From contig JBKPCR010000087.1 in assembly GCA_046727435.1 (NCBI GenBank), positions 1 to 7,987 on the forward strand: a stretch of DNA of 7,987 nt. Direction: 5' to 3'. Below the pieces are notes generated by a model that did no database searches, was not told the origin of the DNA, and saw only the letters and a program-made list of their open reading frames with translations. The stretch is from CAVPRW01 sp046727435 [NCBI: bacterium] (GTDB lineage Bacteria; Tectomicrobia; Entotheonellia; J063). Shown here piece by piece: positions 1 through 6,152 of the stretch (the stretch's first letter is position 1; each line of letters begins with the position of its first letter). Position numbers and translations under genes: made by a program.

Positions 1-633
1 GCCCACGCCGCCGCCTTCCCTGAGCGTGGGATTAACGCCGCGGATGCCTTGACGATCGCCCAGGTGGCTCTTGGACTGCTGCGCCAGCACATTCGTGCCA
101 CCGATCGGATCCATGGCATTATTACCAAGGGAGGAGACGCCCCCAACATCATCCCGGCCCACACGGCCGCCAAGTACGCCGTACGCGCCCAGACGGTTGA
201 CGACCTGGAGGCGATCCGCACGAAGGTGCTGCGGTGCTTCGAGGCTGGGGCAGTCGCGACTGGCGCCACCTTGGACATTGGTGGGCAGCGTCACCCCTAT
301 GCCCAGTTGCGCCACGATCCTGACATCGCGGCGGCGTATCGTCGCAATGCTGAGGCCCTTGGGCGCGTCTTCCCAGATCCCACGGCACCATCACGTCCCG
401 GTGGCTCGACCGATATGGGCAACGTGTCGCTCGCTCTGCCGTCCATCCATCCCATGATCGGCATAGACTCTCTGCCAGCCACGAACCACCAGCCCGAGTT
501 TGCCGCTCACTGCGTCACCCCCGCGGCAGACCAGGCGCTCGTGCATGGCGCCCTGGCCATGGCCTGGACTGCCGTCGATTTGGCCAAGACGGCCGCGATC
601 CGCCATCGCCTGCTTGGTGTCACGTCCGCATGA
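1..633 (+). CDS. M20-family amidohydrolase/peptidase, C-terminal part (5' end outside window)
   Basis: The frame is open from base 1 and stops with TGA at 631-633, so 210 C-terminal residues are visible and the real start lies upstream. The visible part has the dimerisation ('lid') domain: an HAA..P..GINA.DA stretch at residues 2-16, then HGIITKGG.APNIIP followed by a beta-strand. The C-terminal catalytic segment has a GGSTDMGNVS motif near residues 134-143 and an NHQPEF motif, whose His (about residue 163) fits the last metal ligand of M20 enzymes. The STDMGNVS..LPSIHP pattern is that of the ACY1L2/PM20D2-like and aminobenzoyl-glutamate hydrolase-like branch, metal-dependent hydrolases of amide or dipeptide bonds. 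The N-terminal metal ligands are not in the window, so activity and exact substrate cannot be judged. The gene converges on the DUF2845-like gene. M20 assignment is confident; the subfamily is less so. Confidence 0.9.
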   Translation, partial: AHAAAFPERGINAADALTIAQVALGLLRQHIRATDRIHGIITKGGDAPNIIPAHTAAKYAVRAQTVDDLEAIRTKVLRCFEAGAVATGATLDIGGQRHPYAQLRHDPDIAAAYRRNAEALGRVFPDPTAPSRPGGSTDMGNVSLALPSIHPMIGIDSLPATNHQPEFAAHCVTPAADQALVHGALAMAWTAVDLAKTAAIRHRLLGVTSA

Positions 634-730
634 GTCGAGATGTGTGGTGGGGCCGCTCGCCACGTGGAAACGCTCATGACCATGCATCTGTGAGCGGTCC
701 CAATGCCCTCCCGATCTCCAACGCCTATAT

Positions 731-779
731 GCCGCTGGCGCTCCCAGCGGCACTCCCGAGGGGTGGAATGTTGCCCCTC
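731..779. repeat. Two tandem hairpins in the convergent intergenic region
   Basis: GCCGCTGG (731-738) and CCAGCGGC (744-751) form a perfect 8-bp stem with a 5-nt loop. GAGGGG (758-763) and CCCCTC (774-779) form a 6-bp stem with a 10-nt loop. They sit in the 262-bp gap between two genes that end towards each other (633 on plus, 896 on minus). The position suggests a bidirectional transcription barrier, but neither stem is followed by a T-run, so they are not classic intrinsic terminators. I see no convincing gene in the gap. Confidence 0.4.
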
Positions 780-895
780 ATGACCACGTCGCTTTCGGTC
801 GGCCGATACGAATGGAAGAAGACGGGCGTTGGAAATTGGTGTGCCAGGTGAAACATGCCCGTGGCGGCCAGAGCCCCCCATCTTTGCTACACAGT

Positions 896-1237
896 TTATC
901 CTCCATAGTCACCTGTTTTGATGTCGATCAATTTTCCCTCCTGAAAGGTCAGATAATACAGCAAGCGTGTCGACCCAAAATTGTAGGTCCAGATGCTCTG
1001 CTGCACCGGCACGAGGATATATACAGGGGTCTGGCTTGTGGAGTCAAAGGCGCGTTGCGGGATGTATTTCATCACGTCCTCAATAGCGGCTGGCTCTCCA
1101 CACCGCTCTCTTACCTCCCAGGGGCTCGCGCCGATCACGATCAGCCGGCCATGGCAGTCTTGCGCCAACGTACTTCCGACGGTCCCGCCCAGGACCATGA
1201 CCGACGACACGATTGCCACCACTACGATTCGCCTCAT
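896..1237 (-). CDS. Secreted DUF2845-like small protein
   Basis: The 113-residue protein begins with a typical Sec signal peptide: an MRR n-region, a hydrophobic core at residues 4-20 and a TLA|Q cleavage site after residue 25. The mature part matches the DUF2845 pattern known from Gram-negative bacteria: a short Cys-containing strand (C28) leading into LIVIGASPWEVRERCGEP (C46), then W-Y-NFG (residues 83-88), and a C-terminal L-F..GKL..I..G..G. The two cysteines could form a disulfide in the periplasm. The function of the family is unknown. The ATG at 1237 is supported by a GGGAG ribosome-binding site at 1252-1248, 10 nt upstream. It lies 39 bp downstream of a 58-residue ORF on the same strand, so the two may be co-transcribed. 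Family recognition is from motif memory, not a search. Confidence 0.8.
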   Translation of the reverse strand: MRRIVVVAIVSSVMVLGGTVGSTLAQDCHGRLIVIGASPWEVRERCGEPAAIEDVMKYIPQRAFDSTSQTPVYILVPVQQSIWTYNFGSTRLLYYLTFQEGKLIDIKTGDYGG

Positions 1238-1276
1238 CGTCTGCGATCTCCCATCGCCAAGCCGCGATGCACCATG

Positions 1277-1453
1277 TTATCCGCGCCGGATCGCTTGTTG
1301 CCGCTGCCGAGCGGATTGAACCTGTGGAGCAACCTCTTGGACTCGTTGGCAATCCTCGTCGGCCGAGCGCCAGAAGAGAAGGCCTGCGGGGACCTCGCGA
1401 ACCGTCACCGGGGTGCCGAGCTCTGTGGCTAGACGGAGGACGCGGTTTTGCAT
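1277..1453 (-). CDS. Small hypothetical protein, 58 aa
   Basis: An ATG at 1453-1451 opens a frame that closes with TAA at 1279-1277. The product starts MQNRVLRLATELGTPVTVRE, continues through VPAGLLFWRSADED, and ends in a Gln/Arg-rich basic helix (QSARQRQQAIRRG). It has a plausible fold pattern: amphipathic helix, beta-strand, a G-LLFW strand, an acidic turn, then a basic helix. Codon third positions are GC-rich in the first half, as in real genes here. A weak purine-rich site (GAAGGG) lies 9 nt before the ATG. There is no signal peptide or membrane segment. It sits directly upstream of the DUF2845-like gene on the same strand, so they may form a two-gene unit. I do not recognise the family; the basic tail would allow nucleic-acid or ribosome contact, which is inference. 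Overlapping frames on both strands look non-coding by comparison. Confidence 0.55.
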   Translation of the reverse strand: MQNRVLRLATELGTPVTVREVPAGLLFWRSADEDCQRVQEVAPQVQSARQRQQAIRRG

Positions 1454-1659
1454 CGTCTTGTGCCCTTCGGGGGGTCATGCCTGCGGCAGTGTTGTCCAGA
1501 GATTGGGTTTTTCCCTTTAAGGCACTATAGCGCCGAGTTCATACGGGGCGCATGACAAGAGGAAGAGAGCCCCTTACCTATCGGTCCGGTGCCTGGTTCG
1601 CTCACGCCGGCGCCGGGCCATCCTTCTCCGGCCTCGCGTGCAACCCCCAGCGGACTTCC

Positions 1660-3021
1660 CTAGTGGGGTCTCTTATATGCCTCTACGCGACTCCGCAACG
1701 GCTCCTCCCGCAGGGCCGAGAGCGGCTTGGCCAGATTGAACACTTCGGTCACCAGCCGCTGGACCTCGAGGTCTTCGGCGGTGAGGGCATCCACGTCGGC
1801 GAAATACTGCGCCTGTTCTTCCAGGTCAGCCGGCCGTTCCCCGCGCGTCCCCGGATACGCAAAGTCCCGCATGGCCGCCAGGGTCCATGGCCTCTCAACG
1901 ATCGCCGCCGCCTTCGGGAAAAAGTCGCCTGCCAGGCCGTCAAGTCCCTGCGCCGCAATCGCTCGCTCCGACAAGACCTGCTGCAACGCCTGGACCTGCA
2001 GCGCGGCCGCGCTCATTCCCTGGCCATAGAATGGATTGACGCTGCTAATGGCATCCCCCAAGACCAGCAAACCTTCGGGAACGGTCGTCAGCCGTTCGTA
2101 ATGATGCCGTAGACTGGTGGGAAACCGATAGGCGGTGATGTCCGCCACCCGCTCCGCATCCTTAATGAGGTTGTACAGCTTGGGAGTATGCAAGGCCTTG
2201 GCAAAGGCCATGAAGCCCGCGGCGTCGTGCGGGGGATAGTTCCCGAAGCGGCCCATTAATGTCACGTGCCAGGTGCGCTCCTCGATGATCTCCACAATGG
2301 CCCCATCGGGAAAATCCGGCGGTGGGCCAATAAACACCAACAGCCGCTCCGGCTTGTCGTAGGTCTCCGGCACACGGAACTTGGTGCTGGCATAGGCGAT
2401 ATCAACCCCGATCGTCGTCACCTCTGGGGCTTGGGAACCGAGCGCCGTGAGCCAACGAGGCGTCTGCGATCGCCGTCCGCCGGCGTCGACCACCAAATCA
2501 GCGGCAAGGCAATGGGTTTCGCCAGCCTGGGTGTAGTGCACGCCGCGGACGCGCCCGTCGGCGTATACCAGCCCGCGCACGATGCTCTCCCCTGCAAACA
2601 TGATGTTGGCCTGCTGCAGGGTGCAGTGGCGCACGCAGCATTCGAGGAGCTCACGACTGTGACAGGTGATATCAAACCCCAGATCGCGTGGCTCTTGCAC
2701 CGTGCCCGTCATCGAAAACGCCTTGCCCGTCGGGAGATAGAACACGACGCCCGTGCCGGCTCGACAGCGCTCAGCGCCCAGGGTTTCTAACTTCTTGATG
2801 AAACCAGGATACAGCGATGCCATGACCTGCTGTCCGCCCAACAACAACCCATGGAGATGGGAGCCCTGTGGGATCGATTGATGCAGCGTGGGCCGATCAT
2901 CGACGTGGTCCCGTTCGAGGACGGTGACGGCGTCCAGGTGATCGGCGAGCACCCGCGCCGCCATCAGTCCCGCCATGCTCCCGCCGATGACGACCGCCTG
3001 CTGACCGACGTGATGCGCCAT
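1660..3021 (-). CDS. FAD-dependent oxidoreductase / epoxidase-like monooxygenase
   Basis: This 453-residue protein has the three marks of the PHBH-type flavoprotein fold. The Rossmann motif VVIGGSMAGLMAARVL at residues 10-25 is followed by the ribose-binding acid in VLERD (E36). A DG-type motif, DLVVDAGGR, lies at 175-183. The FAD-closing GD motif is in LLVLGDAISSVNPFYGQGMS at 318-337. The SxNPxYGQGM form is typical of the FAD epoxidase/geranylgeranyl-reductase-like group, which oxidises or reduces lipid, terpenoid or polyketide-like substrates; the substrate here is unknown. No signal peptide or membrane segment is seen. The frame could extend upstream to 3081, but I chose the ATG at 3021 because a strong GGAGG at 3033-3029 precedes it by 7 nt and the Rossmann fold begins just after it. 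It lies 306 bp downstream of the phospho-histidine protein on the same strand and may belong to the same pathway or carry its own promoter. Confidence 0.88.
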   Translation of the reverse strand: MAHHVGQQAVVIGGSMAGLMAARVLADHLDAVTVLERDHVDDRPTLHQSIPQGSHLHGLLLGGQQVMASLYPGFIKKLETLGAERCRAGTGVVFYLPTGKAFSMTGTVQEPRDLGFDITCHSRELLECCVRHCTLQQANIMFAGESIVRGLVYADGRVRGVHYTQAGETHCLAADLVVDAGGRRSQTPRWLTALGSQAPEVTTIGVDIAYASTKFRVPETYDKPERLLVFIGPPPDFPDGAIVEIIEERTWHVTLMGRFGNYPPHDAAGFMAFAKALHTPKLYNLIKDAERVADITAYRFPTSLRHHYERLTTVPEGLLVLGDAISSVNPFYGQGMSAAALQVQALQQVLSERAIAAQGLDGLAGDFFPKAAAIVERPWTLAAMRDFAYPGTRGERPADLEEQAQYFADVDALTAEDLEVQRLVTEVFNLAKPLSALREEPLRSRVEAYKRPH

Positions 3022-3028
3022 ACTTGCC

Positions 3029-3033
3029 CCTCC
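3029..3033 (-). promoter_or_regulatory. Ribosome-binding site fixing the flavoprotein start
   Basis: On the minus strand GGAGG (in TTGGAGGGGCAAGTATG) stands 7 nt before the ATG at 3021. The upstream in-frame ATG at 3081 adds 20 residues unlike a flavoprotein N-terminus, so 3021 is preferred. Confidence 0.75.
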
Positions 3034-3082
3034 AATGATCGTTTCCACGGCCATCATGCACGGACCCGGCCGTGACACCACG

Positions 3083-3190
3083 TCACCCCCAGGCCTGAGC
3101 CATCGCGGTCACGCATTGGCTCGCATAAGGGACGTAGCCGTGCTGGTCTACTGCCACTGCATAATACCGCGCCACTGCCAAGGCGGGCAA
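3083..3190 (-). CDS. Possible 35-aa leader ORF or gene remnant
   Basis: Within the 306-bp spacer before the flavoprotein gene, a minus-strand frame starts at TTG (3190-3188) and ends at TGA (3085-3083). GGAGG at 3201-3197 lies 6 nt before the TTG, which is good spacing. The product includes ARYYAVAVDQHGYVPYASQ and looks protein-like. In another frame just upstream, an ATG at 3242 begins a hydrophobic signal-peptide-like stretch (MLALLLCTVILVCL). This raises the alternative that both pieces are remains of one small secreted protein gene broken by a frameshift. A third reading is that this is not coding and instead holds the promoter noted at 3161-3190. I do not recognise the sequence. Confidence is low. 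Confidence 0.25.
   Translation of the reverse strand: MPALAVARYYAVAVDQHGYVPYASQCVTAMAQAWG
3161..3190 (-). promoter_or_regulatory. Candidate sigma-70-type promoter for the flavoprotein gene
   Basis: On the minus strand TTGCCC (3190-3185, 4 of 6 to the -35 consensus) is followed after 18 nt by TATTAT (3166-3161, 5 of 6 to the -10 consensus). It would give a leader of about 130 nt before the ATG at 3021, allowing the flavoprotein gene to be expressed apart from the dikinase genes. It overlaps the possible 35-aa ORF, so at most one of these readings may be right. Such matches occur by chance. Confidence 0.3.
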
Positions 3191-3327
3191 CAGGTGCCTC
3201 CAGGCATACCAAGATCACCGTGCAAAGCAGTAAAGCAAGCATGAAACCCAGCGGCGCCTTTCACAACACTGAGGGTTCTACGAAAGATGAGTGCCCTGCG
3301 GATGTGGCGTCGTGCTTCATGTTGCCC

Positions 3328-4968
3328 TTAGATTCGTGCGTCAATACGCACAACCCCTCGGGAGCCATCAACCGTCAACAGCATGCCGTCCTTGAGAACG
3401 GATGTCCCCACAACCGTCCCAACCACACACGGGATGCGGTACTCTCGAGACACAATGGCGCAGTGGCTGAGGACGCCACCGGTATCAGAAACCACAGCGC
3501 TGGCGGTGGAGAAGAGAGGCGTCCAGGCGGGCATCGTCATCTCGCAGACGAGAATATCTCCGGATTGGACTTTACTGGCCTCGGACAGGTTGTGGACGAC
3601 CGTCGCTCGACCATGAACAGTGCCGGGTGAGGCGCCAGTGCCAGTGATGACGTCGGGGTCCCGGCTCGGCTCTACTGGAACGCCAAGCATCTTCCGCAGA
3701 ATCGCCTCCTCCCAGGGGTCGTCGCTGGGTGGCGGTGGTTCGCCTATGGTTGGCGGCGGAATGATCTGCGACCACGCTGCCATTTCTGCCTTCCGTTCGG
3801 CTGCCAAGGCCTGCTGGTTCGCTCCTGATAAGCCGGCGCGAATCTCAACCAGGTAGAGCAGGAACACGTCGTTCTGGTCGGCTAAAGCACCCCGGCGTAC
3901 CAGGCGACGGCCAAGCTCCAGGAGGGGAAGCCGCAGGACAGAATCCCCCATCTGGTCGATGTAGAAATTATGGTCCTCGGTCAGGACCAGATTGTGGCGG
4001 GCCATCTCGTACAGCTCGTTGAAGCGGGCCAGCTTCTCTGGGTCTCCCGCCAACCGCTGCCGTGTCTGGGCCAGCAGCCGTTCGCGGGCTCGGATCGCTT
4101 CCTGGAAGCGAACGTCAGGGTCGGCCTCCGCACCGAGAGAGATATAGCCCTGGAGGGTGTTCAGCGGGATGCGAGGGTTTTCCCGCCAGGTTGGGTCAGC
4201 CAGCTCGAAGGCATCACTACGCCAGCCAAACTCGTCCAGGTAAGCTCGAAACTCCCCCAGGAAATGGCGCCCCTCCTCCAACTGTTCCAGGTGCGAGACC
4301 AGTCCGGCGGGGTCCTGGGCCTCGAACATCTTCTTCAGTGCGGGGGTCGCTTTGATCATCCGGCTGAGCCTCCACAAGCCGCGACCTGCGGCCAGCGAGC
4401 GTGTGGGAAAGCCCTGAAGCAAGAGATATGGCTCGGTGCGGTCTTCGGGCTCGAACGTGTCGTTGTAGAAGTCGGCGAACCAGCTGGCAGAGATGGTCAC
4501 GAAGTTAATCCAGCCATGGATGGTCCAGCGTTCGAGAAAATCCCGCCGCATCTCGTCCAAGGTGTGCAGCAGCTCGTCGTCGCCCAACGTCGTGAAGTCT
4601 GTGGTGCGGGCCTTCTCGAGGCCGGGAAGAATGGTTGGCAGCCATGTCCGTTCCCACAGTTCGCCCATGCGAGGCAATACCTGCCTCAGTTGCTCTTGAT
4701 AGCGGGCGACCCGCTCCTGCATCGTTTCAGCGCCCAGGTCGAAGGGTTTGATGGTAAAGAAGCCATAATAGTTAATGGCGCGACACTGTGCACCAAAAGG
4801 ACAAGCCCATCTTCCCATGGCTACAGAGAAGCCTTCGCTAAGGGTGCTATACAAGAGCTCCTGAGTCAATGGCGTGGCGGGACGGGGAAAGTGTCCCTTT
4901 TCCCATGCCCAGAAGCCTTCAACCTCCGGTGGGATCGGGAAATTCGGTGTGAGCGGAGCGGCGGTCAT
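3328..4968 (-). CDS. PEP-utilising/dikinase-family phospho-histidine protein (helical acceptor region + His swivelling domain)
   Basis: The 546-residue protein ends in a PEP-utiliser mobile domain, residues about 440-546. It has a GTGASPG..HGRA entry strand (442-454) and the phosphorylated-His motif GGVLSHCAIVSREYRIPCVVG at 497-517, with H502 the expected phosphate carrier. The preceding roughly 430 residues are helical and rich in Trp, Arg and acidic residues; YLDEFGWRSDAFELADPTW at 243-261 resembles the acceptor-binding region of rifampin-phosphotransferase-like enzymes. A proline-rich linker (404-414) joins the two parts. Both the N-terminal ATP-grasp and the C-terminal pyruvate-binding TIM barrel of PEP synthase are absent. 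The ATP-grasp is encoded by the gene just upstream. Inferred role: accept a phosphoryl group on H502 from the partner and pass it to a small molecule, as in phenylphosphate synthase or rifampin phosphotransferase. I chose ATG 4968 over 5034 because AAAGGAG lies 10 nt upstream. Substrate unknown. Confidence 0.88.
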   Translation of the reverse strand: MTAAPLTPNFPIPPEVEGFWAWEKGHFPRPATPLTQELLYSTLSEGFSVAMGRWACPFGAQCRAINYYGFFTIKPFDLGAETMQERVARYQEQLRQVLPRMGELWERTWLPTILPGLEKARTTDFTTLGDDELLHTLDEMRRDFLERWTIHGWINFVTISASWFADFYNDTFEPEDRTEPYLLLQGFPTRSLAAGRGLWRLSRMIKATPALKKMFEAQDPAGLVSHLEQLEEGRHFLGEFRAYLDEFGWRSDAFELADPTWRENPRIPLNTLQGYISLGAEADPDVRFQEAIRARERLLAQTRQRLAGDPEKLARFNELYEMARHNLVLTEDHNFYIDQMGDSVLRLPLLELGRRLVRRGALADQNDVFLLYLVEIRAGLSGANQQALAAERKAEMAAWSQIIPPPTIGEPPPPSDDPWEEAILRKMLGVPVEPSRDPDVITGTGASPGTVHGRATVVHNLSEASKVQSGDILVCEMTMPAWTPLFSTASAVVSDTGGVLSHCAIVSREYRIPCVVGTVVGTSVLKDGMLLTVDGSRGVVRIDARI

Positions 4969-4978
4969 CGTGTGACAG

Positions 4979-4985
4979 CTCCTTT
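4979..4985 (-). promoter_or_regulatory. Ribosome-binding site fixing the phospho-histidine protein start
   Basis: AAAGGAG on the minus strand (4985-4979) precedes the ATG at 4968 by 10 nt. The in-frame ATG at 5034 would add 22 residues with no domain character and lacks a comparable site. The 105-bp gap to the upstream gene and this separate site argue that the two dikinase parts are separately translated proteins, not one gene broken by a sequencing error. Confidence 0.7.
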
Positions 4986-5073
4986 CTGTACGATCATAGC
5001 TTGATGTGACGGCAACGCATGGTCCAGCCTGCATGTAATGAGCAAGTGCCCATGACCAACACCGCTGTGAGGA

Positions 5074-5961
5074 TCACAAGGCAGTCAGCGTAGTAATGGG
5101 CCGACATTGGAGTAGGTACAAGTCTCGCCCTCGGTAGGCACACTCGATATCCACGGGCCAGCCCATGGCCGTCTCCAGGGCTATGCTGAGACGAGCCAAC
5201 TCCATCACTTGGCCGTCGTCTATGCTGGGAGTCTTCCGGTGCCTGCAAGGAACAGGTACCTGGTGTGTGCCTTGCTGAGCGAGGACGGTCATGCGGCGCT
5301 TTTCAGCGATGTCACGGATTCCAATGGCCAGGTCCGATTTGCGTACAGTATAGGTATCAGGAGTCACGGTGCCGCTGACGAGACTCTCTCCCAAGCCCCA
5401 GCTGGCGTTGATCATCACCTCCTCGTCGCTACCGGTCACAGGGTTGGCGCTGAACACCACCGCTGACACGTCTGCCGGAACAAGCTGCTGCACCAGCACG
5501 GCGAGGCCGGCTCCTGCAACGGATAAGCCTTGCTGCTGGCGGTACACCAGGGCCCGCTCCGTTCGAACCGAGCCCCAACACCGGACAACAGCCTCTGCCA
5601 CGGCGTGTGCTCCGGTGATGTTCAGGTAGGTCTCGTGCTGGCCGGCGAAGGAGAGGGTAGCACCATCCTCATCCACAGCAGAGGACCTCACCGCGACCCC
5701 GGGATCGGCAATGCCGCATGTTTCGCCCAAGTCTCGGTAAGCAGACGCCAATGCATCGGCAAGAGCGAGCAGTATGGATGGGGTGAGTGAAGCTGGCCGA
5801 GTACTGTCGATAAGCTCTGCCCACTGTGAATATGCCTGAGCGGAGATGCAGAATCCTGGTGGGATACGATAGCGGGATGCCAAGCGGCTGAGGTGCGCTG
5901 CCTTTGCGCCGGCCCTATTGACGTCGTGGCAGTCTGCATGACCAAGCCAGAGAACCTCCAT
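5074..5961 (-). CDS. Stand-alone ATP-grasp subunit, PEP synthase/PPDK N-terminal family
   Basis: The 295-residue protein is a complete PPDK_N-type ATP-grasp domain and nothing more. Visible family motifs in order: GAKAAHLSRL with K20; IPPGFCIS (33-40); VRSSAVDEDGA..SFAGQ (91-108) with R92; VVFSANPVTG (168-177); WGLGESLVSGTVTPD (188-202); DIECA (271-275) with E273; and the closing QCRPIT (285-290) with R287. These are the positions that bind ATP and metal in this family, and all are present. The domain splits ATP to AMP and Pi while loading a phosphoryl group on the His of a mobile domain; here that His is on the separate downstream protein. The ATG at 5961 is chosen over 6045 because a full AGGAGGTGA lies at 5977-5969 and a sigma-54-type promoter lies between the two candidate starts. 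The natural end at QCRPIT.. with its own stop suggests a true subunit and not a truncation. Confidence 0.9.
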   Translation of the reverse strand: MEVLWLGHADCHDVNRAGAKAAHLSRLASRYRIPPGFCISAQAYSQWAELIDSTRPASLTPSILLALADALASAYRDLGETCGIADPGVAVRSSAVDEDGATLSFAGQHETYLNITGAHAVAEAVVRCWGSVRTERALVYRQQQGLSVAGAGLAVLVQQLVPADVSAVVFSANPVTGSDEEVMINASWGLGESLVSGTVTPDTYTVRKSDLAIGIRDIAEKRRMTVLAQQGTHQVPVPCRHRKTPSIDDGQVMELARLSIALETAMGWPVDIECAYRGRDLYLLQCRPITTLTAL

Positions 5962-5968
5962 AGCACAT

Positions 5969-5977
5969 TCACCTCCT
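5969..5977 (-). promoter_or_regulatory. Full-length ribosome-binding site of the ATP-grasp gene
   Basis: AGGAGGTGA on the minus strand is a complete match to the anti-Shine-Dalgarno complement. It is followed by 7 nt and then ATG 5961. It is the strongest such site seen in the window and decides the start. Confidence 0.8.
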
Positions 5978-6029
5978 CCCCTCTGCAGCCTTCGTGGTAC
6001 CGGAAGATATCGATTGCCAGCGTCCCAGG

Positions 6030-6044
6030 GCAAGGGCCGTGCCA
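6030..6044 (-). promoter_or_regulatory. Sigma-54 (-24/-12) promoter for the dikinase genes
   Basis: The minus strand reads TGGCACG-GCCC-TTGC, matching the RpoN consensus TGGCACG-N4-TTGC at all fixed positions, with exactly 10 nt between the invariant GG (-24) and GC (-12). Only the last, variable W is C. Transcription would start near 6018 and give a leader of about 57 nt before ATG 5961, which carries a full Shine-Dalgarno. Sigma-54 promoters need an enhancer-binding activator bound upstream. This implies the dikinase genes are switched on by a specific signal, perhaps the substrate. Confidence 0.65.
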
Positions 6045-6111
6045 ACTCTACCAGAGGCCGTCAAGTGGCGGTGGTGGGGGAAATTTTGCGATTAGAGGTA
6101 TCGAAGTTATC

Positions 6112-6152
6112 GGCAGTGGCTGTGCAGGATTGGCCGGCAGAAGGGCAGTGGC
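6112..6152 (+). repeat. Direct repeat GGCAGTGGC x2 upstream of the sigma-54 promoter
   Basis: GGCAGTGGC occurs at 6112-6120 and again at 6144-6152, 32 bp apart or about three helical turns. This is roughly 100-130 bp upstream of the inferred transcription start, a usual distance for activator sites. The core GCAGTGGC also occurs twice (minus strand, 3178-3171 and 3160-3153) before the flavoprotein gene, but at least twice more inside coding sequence, so it may just be a common word. Confidence 0.25.

Noticed and set aside
630-851. 73-codon plus-strand frame overlapping the M20 stop as ATGA
   Set aside because: The overlap hints at coupling, but the product is low-complexity and contains both hairpins, with no coding character.
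812-1432. 206-codon plus-strand frame
   Set aside because: It crosses the gap and runs antisense to the DUF2845-like gene and the 58-aa ORF. There is no motif and no good start site.
1080-1478. 132-codon minus-strand frame over the small protein and DUF2845-like gene
   Set aside because: It is an Arg/Pro-rich out-of-frame product. The 58-aa ORF and the DUF2845-like gene in other frames explain the sequence better.
1505-1534. GGG-TTTTT-CCC dyad and the imperfect palindrome GGCACTATAGCGCC upstream of the 58-aa ORF, considered as terminator or promoter
   Set aside because: The stem is only 3 bp with no T-run after it. TATAGT on the minus strand lacks a -35 at proper distance. The element is not supportable as either.
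1607-1616. CCGGCGCCGG palindrome downstream of the flavoprotein stop, considered as terminator
   Set aside because: It is a short self-complementary GC word with no loop and no T-run; common in GC-rich DNA.
1552-2790. Plus-strand open frames (1552-2112 and 2266-2790) opposite the flavoprotein gene
   Set aside because: They are antisense to a well-supported FAD enzyme and encode no recognisable motif.
3072-3086. GTGAC-accac-GTCAC dyad before the flavoprotein gene
   Set aside because: A 5-bp stem does not extend into flanking bases; this is too weak to call an operator.
3970-5004. 344-codon open frame on the plus strand
   Set aside because: It lies wholly opposite the phospho-histidine protein gene, whose product has clear family motifs. 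The antisense product is composition-biased with no domain. It is a shadow of GC-rich coding sequence.
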